The position numbers and the translations under genes were made by a program. Below are positions 34,801-47,275 of a DNA stretch of 64,000 nt, in pieces (the stretch's first letter is position 1; each line of letters opens with the position of its first letter). Source of the stretch: Dipylidium caninum (lineage: Eukaryota > Platyhelminthes > Cestoda > Cyclophyllidea > Dipylidiidae); contig QEYB01000850.1 of NCBI GenBank assembly GCA_017562135.1, forward strand, positions 419,783 to 483,782, written 5' to 3'. The notes beneath the pieces were generated by a model. The model saw only the letters and a list, made by a program, of their open reading frames with translations. It had not been told where the DNA came from and did no database searches.

Positions 34801-37800
34801 AAATTTAGGTATTTTAGTGGTAATCAACAAGGATAACCTCTTCATTGCACTCTTGATGGGACGAAATGCTCGCGTTTGGTCAAACAGTTTGACCTCTCCA
34901 TTGGCATGGTTTCACTTTCTATGCACGTCTTCATGATTAACCCGCATTTGGGCTGCAATGACTCACTCACTCACTGGGCGGACGCAACAGCGATCAAGGA
35001 AAGTAAGAAAAGTAAAGCCTAACCTGATGGGCTACACTACGGCCTCTGTTGAGACGACTCCAGCATGAAAGGACAGTTTATTGCATTACTAATAACAAAG
35101 AGGCTGAGACTTGAGCAATTGGGAGTTGTGATTTTCAGATAAATTAATTAAACTTTGATGAAACGGTTAGTGACCTGGCACTGAGCTTGACCTCTGTGTT
35201 GACAGATTTTGGCGACACCGGCTACCAATCACTTAGGGTAAAAAGGCATCACACAATGCCTGACCTCATGCGTTCTTAGCTTTATACGTATCAGTTTTCC
35301 ATTGCAGAAGCCAGTTTAGGTATTTTAATTTCAGACATTCGTTGCCTTGGACAAAAGTGGCAATAGGGCACGTAATCCCGCAATTGAGTCGATACAATTG
35401 TGATTCTCCCGTTAATTTCAGCAAAAATCTAAGAGGGTAAGGCTTTTTTAGTAAACTGCAAGTCGTTATTTGCGTCTTTGTGGTGGTTATAATGTTGCTA
35501 TTACGGTTATCCGTCTTTAGCCCAGGACAATTTTGGTAGTGCTGTCACTTGTGCTGCTGTTCCTTCACACCGGTAGCATTTGTATCGCCATCGCCGAAAA
35601 GAAACCGTTAGAGGCGTGTTATGCACACATATAAGTGAAATTAAGCCCTACCCTCAAATGGCATTGCATTCACTGGTCAGGGCAACGCTATGGGTTAATA
35701 CACGTTGACACGTTTTATAGGTGAAATGCGACCATTTCACTGATGTTCAATAAACTTAAATTGCAACCATCGTAAAACCTACTTACCCTGGTACTTTAGG
35801 ATCCCGAGGGAGACATCTAGTTTCAGTTGAAAGACGTGACAGTTCGCTAACAATCCAACGATACTCTCCGTTTTTCGGAAAATCGCCTTCACTTCGCAAC
35901 CGAAAACGCAGCTTCTCTGGCGGAGAGGGAGACGGTGGAGGTGCCGGTGAGGGAGCCACTGCCTCACCGTTCGTCACGCCTGTCGATGGGGCGTTCTTGA
36001 TTGGAGTGGGGGGACTTTGAGCCTCCTCAACCAAGTTGAGAGATGGGAGTTTTATCGAAGGTCGAAGCGATCTGGTCTTGACTCCTTGCTGCGTAATCGT
36101 TGGAGAAGGAGAACTAGAAATAATGCTAGGACTAGTCCCATGGCCCAAGTCGTCACTCCAAATACGCGGACGCTTGATTGGTGGCGTTCGCGTTACTACG
36201 GGAGAAATCGGACGAGGGAAATGGCCGCCGCGTTTGGCCAACCTAGCGTCCACGCCTTCTGCTACCGAGGTGAGGAGGGCTGAGGCAGGCGAGATATTTC
36301 CAAGAACTGCGAACGGCAAAGGCGAAAACAATACGTGATATTACCGATATCTTTCGGCTTCTGACCTCCTCTGTAAATTCCTAATAAACCGTTTTTTAAA
36401 CAAAAATTCATTTCTATTTACTGCACCTCTAACGATAGGCAAAGATCATCATGTTGGATGGTGGCTTCCTCCTCCACGCTTGTAAAGGGCTGTAACTACG
36501 ACGAAAGTGGAGGACGAGCCAGCATATCAACCTGACGTTAACTGCCAAGATCGTAGGTAATGCACGAGACAACGAGGGGCAATACACGTGTGCTAGACAG
36601 CGGCAGCGTTCGCATACTTAGTAAGATAAGGTGGTTCAGCTATGTACGTGGGTAAGCACACAACGATGCTTAGACCGAAATCAACAAAGGCTTCAAAATG
36701 AGAATTTATAATAAAGAAATATGTACCTCTTGCTTACTACCTCGACAGACCGAGTCTAATGAATGCACTCAACGACACACAACTATATCGGTTTCAAACA
36801 GCAAACTTTGTTAAACAATGAGCATCTTAAAAATTAGGGTACTGTACGTGGCAATCAGTTGCCCCCTAAACAAAATAGGTGTTAATTTAACCTGATTCAC
36901 AAGTCTTACATCATTTTCCCCAGAGCTTAAAATGAAAAATATTCGGATTGTACATGATTTGAAGCAAGCCTAGGTGTCGGACACTTTAAACCTTGGGAAA
37001 AACTAATCCCATATCTCTTTCCGGAAGTCCAAAAATCGTCACGACTAATTAAAGAAGTACGCAATCCTCTATTAATTATTGTTATTCTTACTAAACTCTA
37101 AATTTAAATTGCAGATAATCGCATATCTCACAATTGTAATGAACTAAATTACATTGTAACAGTGATATATACCTTGTTTAGTGCCTGTGAGTCCTTCATC
37201 TTCGACAGAACTCTGAGCATAATGCAGCATCTTGGTTTGGGTTAGCTCCGTAGACACCAATTGATAATCAGCTTCCCTGAAAGCCAATTGACTGTTCAGG
37301 GCTGCGATTGTTTTACTGCTTTCCTCCCTTTCGGAGGCTAGTTGCGCCTCCAGTTTGCGAATTACCTCGAGGCGTGTATTGGTGCTACGACTAGACGCCT
37401 CTTTTAAGGAGGCCAATTCACCTACTTTTAAGTACAGCTCCTCGCGCAGCAATGCCATCTAAGGAAAGGCGGGAAGGGAGAGGTCGTGTGAGAATAAAGG
37501 ATTGTTGCAAGTAAACACATGCTTTCGGGCGAACCTCCTGCTTCAAGCGTTCAACCTCGTTGTTATCTCGTTCTCCGACTGAGCTGAAATTAATACGCAG
37601 CTATAGGTAGTATAAAAAAGTGGCAAACTGGAGATAAGCGAGAACTCGCGATTTACATACAGGCTTGAGGACTGGGAGGCCGTTGTCCCTGAACATATCC
37701 TCCCAAGAGAAGTCCTCCGTGACAGTTTGAGAACCGGGGTATTCTGTCTGGGTTGTTGTGACTTCGAAGGGGTGTTGTATTGTTCAATTGTGCATACATT

Positions 37801-37963
37801 TCCCGTTTTTGCATTGGGTAACTCATGGCTGGTGGCTGTAATTGCTTAGGGAAAAAAAAGGAACGAAACCTCTTGGGAAGCTTGTTGTTGCGAATTGTGT
37901 GCATATGCGGTCAAACTGTTCTAAAATTTCGGGTAGTATTTCTTCTTCGTCGTCGAGAGCCAT
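31841..37963 (-). CDS. ATRIP: ATR-interacting protein (ATRIP) homologue, left copy
   Basis: Mirror image of the right copy at 38519-44636. Well-defined exons are 37963-37870 (MALDDEEEILPEILEQFDRI), 37835-37661, 37583-37535, 37458-37173 (coiled coil), 36306-35787 (Pro-rich) and the last exon 32152-31841. ATRIP binds RPA-coated single-stranded DNA and recruits ATR kinase in the DNA-damage checkpoint. Intron 1 is only 34 bases (37869-37836). The middle exons between 35.7 and 32.2 kb are alpha-helical (for example LLFNFARAHGNVGLLELANF at about 33.1 kb), but their phases are not fully resolved. The exons I could define differ from the right copy by only a few substitutions and are all open. Confidence 0.75.
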
Positions 37964-38091
37964 CTGTCAATACGGTCAAATTCTGTGACAACCCATCAGC
38001 GAATTAGCAATCATAAATCAATAAGATGTACAGAAAGGCATGACCTCCTCGTTGAGATATAATTTGTCAAGGACATAACTGGATTGGAAGG

Positions 38092-38101
38092 TTTATATAA
38101 G
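38092..38101 (-). promoter_or_regulatory. TATA-like element upstream of left ATRIP
   Basis: On the minus strand CTTATATAAA lies about 130 bases upstream of the left ATRIP ATG, at the inner edge of the arm. The same sequence is duplicated at 38381-38390 facing the other way. Confidence 0.4.
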
Positions 38102-38106
38102 TTGCC

Positions 38107-38375
38107 TAAATCACTGGAGCGCCTTATTAATTTAGCGAGACTAGACAAGAGGGAAGATGATTAGACGGGATGTTTGTTCCAGTGTGTAATTGCGGGTATG
38201 CATGTGCGAAACATGGTGCAGACCAGTTCCTGTGACGCGTAATAACTTTTATACCCGTTTTATTGCGTTGGTACTTTGTGGTTATGCTAATCACACTTCC
38301 AGGAGCAGTTGTGTGTTTGCCTTAATTTTACCATAATTTAATAATGCTTTGATTTTTTATGCAATTTCTGGATTT
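38107..38375. other. Unique 269-base spacer at the palindrome centre
   Basis: The two arms stop pairing at 38106 and 38376, and the spacer itself is not self-complementary. It separates two head-to-head ATRIP genes whose ATGs are 556 bases apart, so both promoters must lie in the arms or the spacer. It contains a 44-base block (38182-38225) that recurs inverted at 24423-24467. No open frame was seen. Confidence 0.8.
38182..38225. repeat. Dispersed short repeat within the spacer
   Basis: Near-exact reverse complement of 24423-24467, which lies inside the left-only 1.6 kb segment. Confidence 0.75.
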
Positions 38376-38380
38376 GGCAA

Positions 38381-38390
38381 CTTATATAAA
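38381..38390 (+). promoter_or_regulatory. TATA-like element upstream of right ATRIP
   Basis: CTTATATAAA starts about 138 bases before the ATG at 38519, as in the mirrored left copy. Flatworm core promoters are poorly defined, so this is suggestive only. Confidence 0.4.
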
Positions 38391-38518
38391 CCTTCCAATC
38401 CAGTTATGTCCTTGACAAATTATATCTCAACGAGGAGGTCATGCCTTTCTGTACATCTTATTGATTTATGATTGCTAATTCGCTGATGGGTTGTCACAGA
38501 ATTTGACCGTATTGACAG

Positions 38519-38612
38519 ATGGCTCTCGACGACGAAGAAGAAATACTACCCGAAATTTTAGAACAGTTTGACCGCATATGCACACAATTCGCAACAACAA
38601 GCTTCCCAAGAG
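38519..38612 (+). CDS. ATRIP: ATRIP exon 1, right copy
   Basis: ATG at 38519 opens an acidic N terminus, MALDDEEEILPEILEQFDRI. This resembles the acidic RPA70-binding helix near the ATRIP N terminus (human DDLEELDTLASQAL). It ends at AGA-G before GTTTCG. The following intron (38613-38646) is 34 bases with a T-rich tract and TTACAG acceptor, and its removal opens the frame SHELPNAKTENVCTIEQYNT in exon 2 (38647-38821). Confidence 0.7.
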
Positions 38613-41600
38613 GTTTCGTTCCTTTTTTTTCCCTAAGCAATTACAGCCACCAGCCATGAGTTACCCAATGCAAAAACGGAAAATGTATGCACAATTGAAC
38701 AATACAACACCCCTTCGAAGTCACAACAACCCAGACAGAATACCCCGGTTCTCAAACTGTCACGGAGGACTTCTCTTGGGAGGATATGTTCAGGGACAAC
38801 GGCCTCCCAGTCCTCAAGCCTGTATGTAAATCGCGAGTTCTCGCTTATCTCCAGTTTGCCACTTTTTTATACTACCTATAGCTGCGTATTAATTTCAGCT
38901 CAGTCGGAGAACGAGATAACAACGAGGTTGAACGCTTGAAGCAGGAGGTTCGCCCGAAAGCATGTGTTTACTTGCAACAATCCTTTATTCTCACACGACC
39001 TCTCCCTTCCCGCCTTTCCTTAGATGGCATTGCTGCGCGAGGAGCTGTACTTAAAAGTAGGTGAATTGGCCTCCTTAAAAGAGGCGTCTAGTCGTAGCAC
39101 CAATACACGCCTCGAGGTAATTCGCAAACTGGAGGCGCAACTAGCCTCCGAAAGGGAGGAAAGCAGTAAAACAATCGCAGCCCTGAACAGTCAATTGGCT
39201 TTCAGGGAAGCTGATTATCAATTGGTGTCTACGGAGCTAACCCAAACCAAGATGCTGCATTATGCTCAGAGTTCTGTCGAAGATGAAGGACTCACAGGCA
39301 CTAAACAAGGTATATATCACTGTTACAATGTAATTTAGTTCATTACAATTGTGAGATATGCGATTATCTGCAATTTAAATTTAGAGTTTAGTAAGAATAA
39401 CAATAATTAGGATTGCGTACTTCTTTAATTAGTCGTGACGATTTTTGGACTTCCGGAAAGAGATATGGGATTAGTTTTTCCCAAGGTTTAAAGTGTCCGA
39501 CACCTAGGCTTGCTTCAAATCATGTACAATCCGAATATTTTTCATTTTAAGCTCTGGGGAAAATGATGTAAGACTTGTGAATCAGGTTAAATTAACACCT
39601 ATTTTGTTTAGGGGGCAACTGATTGCCACGTACAGTACCCTAATTTTTAAGATGCTCATTGTTTAACAAAGTTTGCTGTTTGAAACCGATATAGTTGTGT
39701 GTCGTTGAGTGCATTCATTAGACTCGGTCTGTCGAGGTAGTAAGCAAGAGGTACATATTTCTTTATTATAAATTCTCATTTTGAAGCCTTTGTTGATTTC
39801 GGTCTAAGCATCGTTGTGTGCTTACCCACGTACATAGCTGAACCACCTTATCTTACTAAGTATGCGAACGCTGCCGCTGTCTAGCACACGTGTATTGCCC
39901 CTCGTTGTCTCGTGCATTACCTACGATCTTGGCAGTTAACGTCAGGTTGATATGCTGGCTCGTCCTCCACTTTCGTCGTAGTTACAGCCCTTTACAAGCG
40001 TGGAGGAGGAAGCCACCATCCAACATGATGATCTTTGCCTATCGTTAGAGGTGCAGTAAATAGAAATGAATTTTTGTTTAAAAAACGGTTTATTAGGAAT
40101 TTACAGAGGAGGTCAGAAGCCGAAAGATATCGGTAATATCACGTATTGTTTTCGCCTTTGCCGTTCGCAGTTCTTGGAAATATCTCGCCTGCCTCAGCCC
40201 TCCTCACCTCGGTAGCAGAAGGCGTGGACGCTAGAATGGCCAAACGCGGTGGCCACTTTCCTCGTCCGATTTCTCCCGTAGTAACGCGAACGCCGCCAAT
40301 CAAGCGTCCGCGTATTTGGAGTGACGACTTGGGCCATGGGACTAGTCCTAGCATTATTTCTAGTTCTCCTTCTCCAACGATTACGCAGCAAGGAGTCAAG
40401 ACCAGATCGCTTCGACCTTCGATAAAACTCCCATCTCTCAACTTGGTTGAGGAGGCTCAAAGTCCCCCCACTCCAATCAAGAACGCCCCATCGACAGGCG
40501 TGACGAACGGTGAGGCAGTGGCTCCCTCACCGGCACCTCCACCGTCTCCCTCTCCGCCAGAGAAGCTGCGTTTTCGGTTGCGAAGTGAAGGCGATTTTCC
40601 GAAAAACGGAGAGTATCGTTGGATTGTTAGCGAACTGTCACGTCTTTCAACTGAAACTAGATGTCTCCCTCGGGATCCTAAAGTACCAGGGTAAGTAGGT
40701 TTTACGATGGTTGCAATTTAAGTTTATTGAACATCAGTGAAATGGTCGCATTTCACCTATAAAACGTGTCAACGTGTATTAACCCATAGCGTTGCCCTGA
40801 CCAGTGAATGCAATGCCATTTGAGGGTAGGGCTTAATTTCACTTATATGTGTGCATAACACGCCTCTAACGGTTTCTTTTCGGCGATGGCGATACAAATG
40901 CTACCGGTGTGAAGGAACAGCAGCACAAGTGACAGCACTACCAAAATTGTCCTGGGCTAAAGACGGATAACCGTAATAGCAACATTATAACCACCACAAA
41001 GACGCAAATAACGACTTGCAGTTTACTAAAAAAGCCTTACCCTCTTAGATTTTTGCTGAAATTAACGGGAGAATCACAATTGTATCGACTCAATTGCGGG
41101 ATTACGTGCCCTATTGCCACTTTTGTCCAAGGCAACGAATGTCTGAAATTAAAATACCTAAACTGGCTTCTGCAATGGAAAACTGATACGTATAAAGCTA
41201 AGAACGCATGAGGTCAGGCATTGTGTGATGCCTTTCTTACCCTAAGTTATTGGCAGCCGGTGTCGCCAAAATCTGTCAACACAGAGGTCAAGCTCAGTGC
41301 CAGGTCATTAACCGTTTCATCAAAGTTTTATTAATTTATCTGGAAATCACAGCTCTCAATTGCTCAAGTCTCAATCTCTTGGTCATTAGTAATGCAATAA
41401 ACTGCCCTTTCACGCCGGAGTCGTCTCAACAGAGACCGTAGTATAGCCCATCAGGTTAGGCTTTACTTTTCTTACTTTCCTTGATCGCTGTTGCGTCCGC
41501 CCAGTGAGTGAGTGAGTCATTGCAGCCCAAATGCGGGTTAATCATGAAGACGTGCATAGAAAGTGAAACCATGCCAATGGAGAGGTCAAACTGTTTGACC

Positions 41601-44600
41601 AAACGCGAGCATTTCGTCCCATCAAGAGTGCAATGAAGAGGTTATCCTTGTTGATTACCACTAAAATACCTAAATTTCGTAAAAATTAGAGTCCACATTG
41701 TCTCTGCCTCAGTAGTTCTTGACGTGAAGACAGAACTTGTGAACTTTTATCTATCTAATTGGCATAATTTGGAAGCGGTTCAAGGATTTGGCTGCACTAC
41801 TGAGTTCAGTGGAAGCCATAGCATCTTCTCTGGTATAATAGGTGCTGCTAGTGGCACGTATGAATGGCTTGAAATTATTTTAATGTGTTCTATGAATGTC
41901 CTTTTGTTGCCATGCTGCGAATTGTCGCCGCCATGTGGAATCACAAAGAACGTCATTTAACTATCACTTACGACAAGATGTTTTCTCAAACGGTTATTTG
42001 GAAGCACGGGGGCCATGTTATTTGAGCTATAGTTTATTGTTTTGACTGGAGGTGAGGCAAATCGTAAAGCTCCGATATCTGGTGAGGTTTGGGATGGTGC
42101 AACCACATCTCCTGAGTGTTTTACCTATCTCCAAAGCCCCAAAAGAAGCTATCCATTAAATTAGCGTTAGCAGCGACAGAAAAAATCGGTGTTTGCACGG
42201 TGTTATCATTTCTATTGGAAGTCAAGTTCGATGATTGTGAGTTCATTCAGTTAAGACCGAATCGCAGTGAATTACTACAAATTGTGGGCCTTTTCGTTGG
42301 TCTCCAAAATAGAGAGTGTGAAATTAGATTAAAAACGGGGGTGTAAACAATTTAGTGACCCTTATTACCGCGAAAAAGGTATATGCTCCATGTAAGGGAA
42401 GTAAAGCGCGCCACAAATTCCTGTATTATGATATCTACGAGGTTAACAAGTAACAAATTGATAGAGCATTAGAATTGGAAATATAACGACGGTATTCAGA
42501 GGTGTTGTTGAAGTTCAAGGAGAGTGGAGGTGGACTTACGCGGTGAAGAATCCGCGCAACCGCCATGCAGGTCGACGCGCCGGAAAAAGAGAGTCGGTGC
42601 GCTGGGGTGACCTCGAAGCCAATCAAGTGAATAGATTAAAACAAGTCATTCTCGCGCTGGCAATTGGTAAGACACGACCTTGGTGGCCCAATAGAAGACA
42701 AGTCGCCGTGTTTATAAATCGTGTGACGCAAGCGGTTGGAAGGCACGCCGCATGGGTGGTTGCTGGAAGCGGTCGGGTTGCTCTTGGTGTGATTCTTTTG
42801 CAGTCAGGACATCGGGGTGGTCAACGAATCGGAACAAGCTTCTGCTGAGCGCAACTTTTTTGATGGCTTGAGTAGACTGTCTCTAACTTCAGCTGGTCAC
42901 CTCGATGATGACAAGCATTTGGGTCGATGTGTGCACCTCATTCTACCTCTGATTCGGGCCCGCTTCGGGGTAAGCTTTACTTCAGTTAGTTACTTCTATT
43001 GCTAGGAGTACGTCAACTACTTCCGGCTTTACCGACAAGGCGTCTTTGATCACACTTTTACGGAGAAGTTACAATATAACGGTGGAATCAGGCTTGAAGT
43101 TAATTCCCCTGACGCTTCTCAAACCATTGACTTCGATCGCTTCGATGAGGATTCTTTTGCTGTTGCCACAGCATGGCAGGCGATATCTGACCCTTACCGT
43201 GCGTCTGAGTTTGATTTTCCATACGTGTGAGTCGTCTTCGCGCTTGGAGTGTCATTTCTTCGGTAGGCGAGGGCGGGGACATTCGACCACTATCCCACGT
43301 TGTGACGGAAGAGGGAGAGAGCACGTGGAAGGAATCAACTGCAGCACAGGCTACTGAAGGGATTCTCGCCTGCCTTCGTAAAGTCGGCCTCCTCTTCAAT
43401 TTTGCACGTGCCCATGGTAATGTTGGCCTCCTCGAACTGGCCAATTTTGTTATTGAGGCATTGGAGGCCTTGTCGTCGATGTTGTCAGTAGCCTCGGTAA
43501 ATGAAGAGACCGTGGTGAATGACCTTCCGGTTTTGTGGATGCCTCGGCTCACTCGTGTCATTCACGAATGTTTGCACCTTGCCTCCTGCTTTGCCCTTGA
43601 ATTCAGTATTTTAAATAACCACAAAACGTAGGTTTTTCATATCGACAGACTGCCGGTTATTTGGATGCTGAAAGGCGGTTTTTCTTGACAGCCTGAATAT
43701 TGGCGTTTCATGGTCGCCTTCGATATTGAACGTTTTCCTGTTGGTAACCTACGTAATGTCCTCTAAGAGTTCCTTGGAGGGAGCATCAGTTATTTTGCCG
43801 GCATTGCGTCTGCTCACACATCTGATGGAGAGCGGTAGGCTTGAACCTCCTGAACATTCATCACTGACACAGGGCCTGCCAACCGATTCGCGAGCTTGCT
43901 GGTGGGAGTGTGGAGGTGATTCCGAGGCTCGTGAACTTATCCGGCGTATGCGGATATTGGAAAAGTGTGAGGGTCATGTTGACGGACGCCCTCACCCCTC
44001 TTCCTACTTCCCCTCTAGTAGGTTGTACATGTCCGGATTGAAATGTTTCTTCAGAAATATCACCCAAAGCCAGACTAGGATGCCCTCTCCTCTTTCTTTG
44101 TCGATTAGTAAATTTCGAGCATTTGACTCTCGATTGCAAGGATGTTCGGCGACGTTGTCGGTTGCTAGTTGAGGTTCGTCTCTGGTATTTCTTTACTTCT
44201 TCCGTGCAGTTTGGGATGTTCACGGCCGCCTTAGCTTCGACTAATCGGTGGGCCCGATGTACAACCTGTCCGTGCACCTTAGAGGTACGTGGAGGTCACT
44301 TTCACTTCTCATTCCTCTTTGCAGATTTATAGCACCCTAATAAAGTTGGGTTTACCTCCGATGGAATGGCTTTTTATGTGGAAGTTTGATGAAGAGTTGA
44401 GGACCCTTTGTTTGGGTTCTCTGGGCTCCCTGACCCAGGCCCTGCAAACCCTTCTACTTGCGCATGGCGAAGAAGCCTTTCAACTTATCACCAATCGTAT
44501 TCCGGAATTTTTCACTGTTATTAGTCGTCTGTCACACCTACCAAGTGACGGTTCAGACCTCGTCCATCCAGAATTGGTGGAAGAGCTCTACGACTTCGAT

Positions 44601-44636
44601 GCGCCTCAACAGCCCGATTCATTCAAACCCAGTTGA
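38519..44636 (+). CDS. ATRIP: ATR-interacting protein (ATRIP) homologue, right copy
   Basis: Exons joining in phase: 38519-38612, 38647-38821, 38899-38947, 39024-39309 and 40171-40690; last exon 44325-44636. Exons 3-4 form a coiled coil (NNEVERLKQE then ALLREELYLKVGELASLKE, and later LNSQLAFREADYQLVSTEL) that aligns with the human ATRIP oligomerisation coil (EEEVLIKNGEIKILRD, LQSELQFKDAEMNELRT). Exon 5 is a Pro/Ser-rich linker with a basic KRPRIW segment. Exons between 41.2 and 44.2 kb give an alpha-helical solenoid (for example RLTRVIHECLHLASCFALEF), not fully phased. The end, SLTQALQTLLLAHGEEAFQL then ELVEELYDFD, parallels the ATR-binding C terminus of human ATRIP (ALDDLCAAETD). Overall identification is by domain order and coil similarity. 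Confidence 0.75.
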
Positions 44637-46895
44637 TTGAATGAGTAAAAAGTGTGGCGTTCTGTCGCGTATTGTAAATACACCGTTTTATTTCCATGTC
44701 TTCTTTTTTTCTATTTACATTGTTGAAGTCTCGCCTGTAATGATGCTCGTATTTTTTCAGCAATTATGTATGCCCAGGTTACCTCCACTTCTGCTATTGA
44801 CGATGTTACGCGACGTGATTTAGCTCGCCGACTTTTCCGCCTGGAGCGTTGAATTTTGATGGCGTTCAACTTGAAAACGGGTGAACTTAGTCCAGTGTAC
44901 TTCGATATTCGTCTTACGATGTCTGACCCCGCTCTATTGGTGAGCGATATGGTAGTGATGTTGTAGTTTCTCTCCGAGTTACCGGCAGGCCTGTGTCTAT
45001 CCCTTTTCCCCACTTGTAGCAAGACATCGCGAGTTGTATGTACAAAATGATAGTGCATGCAACTGAGGAAAAATTTGATCTGGTTACTGGTGTCCCCGCT
45101 GCTGCCATCGCTCTGGCCACGGTGTGTTTATGGCCTTTTAGATGTTTCACAATCGTTTGGTTTGTACTAACGTGAGGGTTTGCATTCTAGGCCGTGTCAG
45201 CTCAAAGTAAAATTCCAATGATCCTCACACGCAAGGCCGCGAAGGACTACGGCACAAAGAAGATGGTTGAGGGTGTCTGGAAGGCGGGCGATAATGTTCT
45301 GGTGGTTGAAGATGTTGTCACTTACGGAGACAGCATTGGTGAAATTGCCTCTGTAATTACCATGTCTAGTAGTAATTGTCCTCTTCAGCGGCCGAATGGA
45401 CTTGCTTAAGAGCGATGAGTATTCTTTCGTAGGTCTTGCGATCCAACCGTCTGCGTGTTGGCCACGCAGTAGTAGTTGTTGAACGTCAACAAGGCGCGAC
45501 TTTAAACCTCTTGGAAAACCACAACGTTAAGCTGCATGCGTAAGCGACGATTTGGAGTAGACTGTTTTGGGAATGCTCTCTAATGTTTGAGTATAATGAC
45601 GACGTCTTTGTTTTGTAATAGCCTCCTCACACTCGACGATATTATGAATATTCTCTTGGCGGACGGTTTGATTTCCATGGAACGGGTCCAAGTCGCTCGG
45701 AATTTCATTGCTGGTGCTCAGTTTGAGAAAGTAGGTCTTGGGCTCGGTAGGCGATTTGTCTGTTTTTTCTCAGGCACTCAGAATATCTGGCTTTATTGTG
45801 ATGTAGAAATCGCTTCCTCCTGCAAAGCCGGTGGTCAATTTCTGTCCACCCTTAGTCCCGTCACTTGTGTGAAATCGTGACAAAAAAAAGCTACCAACAC
45901 GTGTCTTTCAGTCGACATGCCTCTGGACTGCGAGGAATTGCTTCGGATAGCCAAAGACGCAGCTTCACGCATTGTTGCTTTAGAGATCTGTCCCACTCTC
46001 GTCTGTGATGCACATCCTTCCCTGGCCGTGCAATTGCGCGTTCTGGCAGAGGAGCACAACTTCTTGCTTATTGCAGACTGGTAACTGGTCCATTTCTCCT
46101 TGGTTTTTCAGTAGCATGCGTTTAGCGGTAGCGACTTGAGAACGACCCTGAAGAGTAGGTGATACAGTGGTTTGTGCTGTTTGGCCACTGGGACATGTTG
46201 GGGGCCATTTAGTGAAATGAGATTGTGTTGAATGTTTTTTAACACTATAAATTTGCTTAAAGGCCACTTTGTCGATATATTATTGCCAGTTCTATGGTGG
46301 AGGATGAGTGGATGGCACACTTGAAACTGAGTGACCGGAGCCACTTGGCGCCATGCCAATGGGCTGACATCATTACCGTGCACGCAATTGCGGGCCGGGA
46401 CCCCTGAAGGTTTTGCGAAAACTGAACAAGACCTTGCCGAAACGGACCATTGGTGCTCTCATCATCGCAGATATGACAACTAAGGTGAGGTTGTACGCAT
46501 AAAAGCTGCTGTTTCGGGAAACTCAACCTGGAGGTCAGCAGCGACACAATGGTGCCACGTATGTTCCACCAATACATCTCATCATTTCTTCTGATTTCAC
46601 CTGAGTAGTATATGCGCAGTGAGTAGGCACTCGAGGCGCACGATTCCTGTTTGAATCTCCAATAGACTGTCAGTTGGGAAAGTGGTCTCACCTTGCTGGA
46701 TGCTGTCATACTTTGTTCATCTTTTTGTCGTGGTGCGTCCTGTCTGGTACTTGTTGACGCCCATAAATGTCACTTGCACCGTAAACTCGATTAACGCATG
46801 ATGAGAGGAGGAGTCTTCTAAACAAGGTGCAACGTAAGGCGGCAGACTTGTTTATCGTTGCCATCCGAACGTTGTTGGTACCTTCTGTGCTAAGT

Positions 46896-46978
46896 GCCCA
46901 TGCGGTGGCAGACAGATGGCCTTACTGCCTGGTTACGATCGGGCGGGTGCGAGTCCGCGTTCATCTATGCGTTATGCC
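46896..46978 (+). repeat. tRNA-like (SINE-type) sequence in a UMPS intron, right copy
   Basis: Counterpart of 29467-29550 with the same A-box-like GGTGGCAGACAGATGG and B-box-like GGTGCGAGTCC. It is nearly unchanged between arms even though surrounding sequence differs. Confidence 0.35.
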
Positions 46979-47275
46979 ACCTCTTCAACCATAGTTAATT
47001 TCTAGGCTATGAAGCACATGAGTTGCAAGAATTCATTTGACTGCATATTTGTGGGCATTCTCTTCGTTATTTAAATTAAGGATTCTTTGATGGGCGCCGC
47101 CTACAGAGAGCAATGCGTGGAATTGGCAGAAGATAATTGCGACGTGGTGGTGGGATTCGTTGCCTCTTCCCCATTAAAAACGCTCTCCAGGCCATCGGAG
47201 TGCTGAGGGCGACGTTGTCCCCGTGGTTGTTGTACAAAACGCCCTCAGAACACACTCCCAGTGGAGAATCGAATG

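Larger units (their letters stand above)
17790..38106 (+). repeat. Left arm of giant imperfect palindrome
   Basis: Reverse-complement counterpart of 38376 to about 57990. The inner boundary is exact to the eye: GTTGCC at 38101-38106 pairs with GGCAAC at 38376-38381, and pairing is lost beyond it. Paired coordinates sum to 76482 near the centre, about 76477 at 31.8-36.3 kb, about 76577 at 27.8 kb, and drift further outward because of indels. The outer edge near 17.8 kb is approximate. Contents from the centre out are ATRIP, UMPS, relic ATRIP exon, SSR4, and a RING/coiled-coil gene. Confidence 0.9.

Noticed and set aside
38107..38375. Possibility that the palindrome is a simple foldback or hairpin sequencing artefact
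   Set aside because: A technical foldback would give arms of near-identical sequence. Here the outer arms differ by many substitutions, indels and a 1.6 kb segment, and the two flanks are different. An assembly joining error between two diverged loci cannot be excluded without reads.
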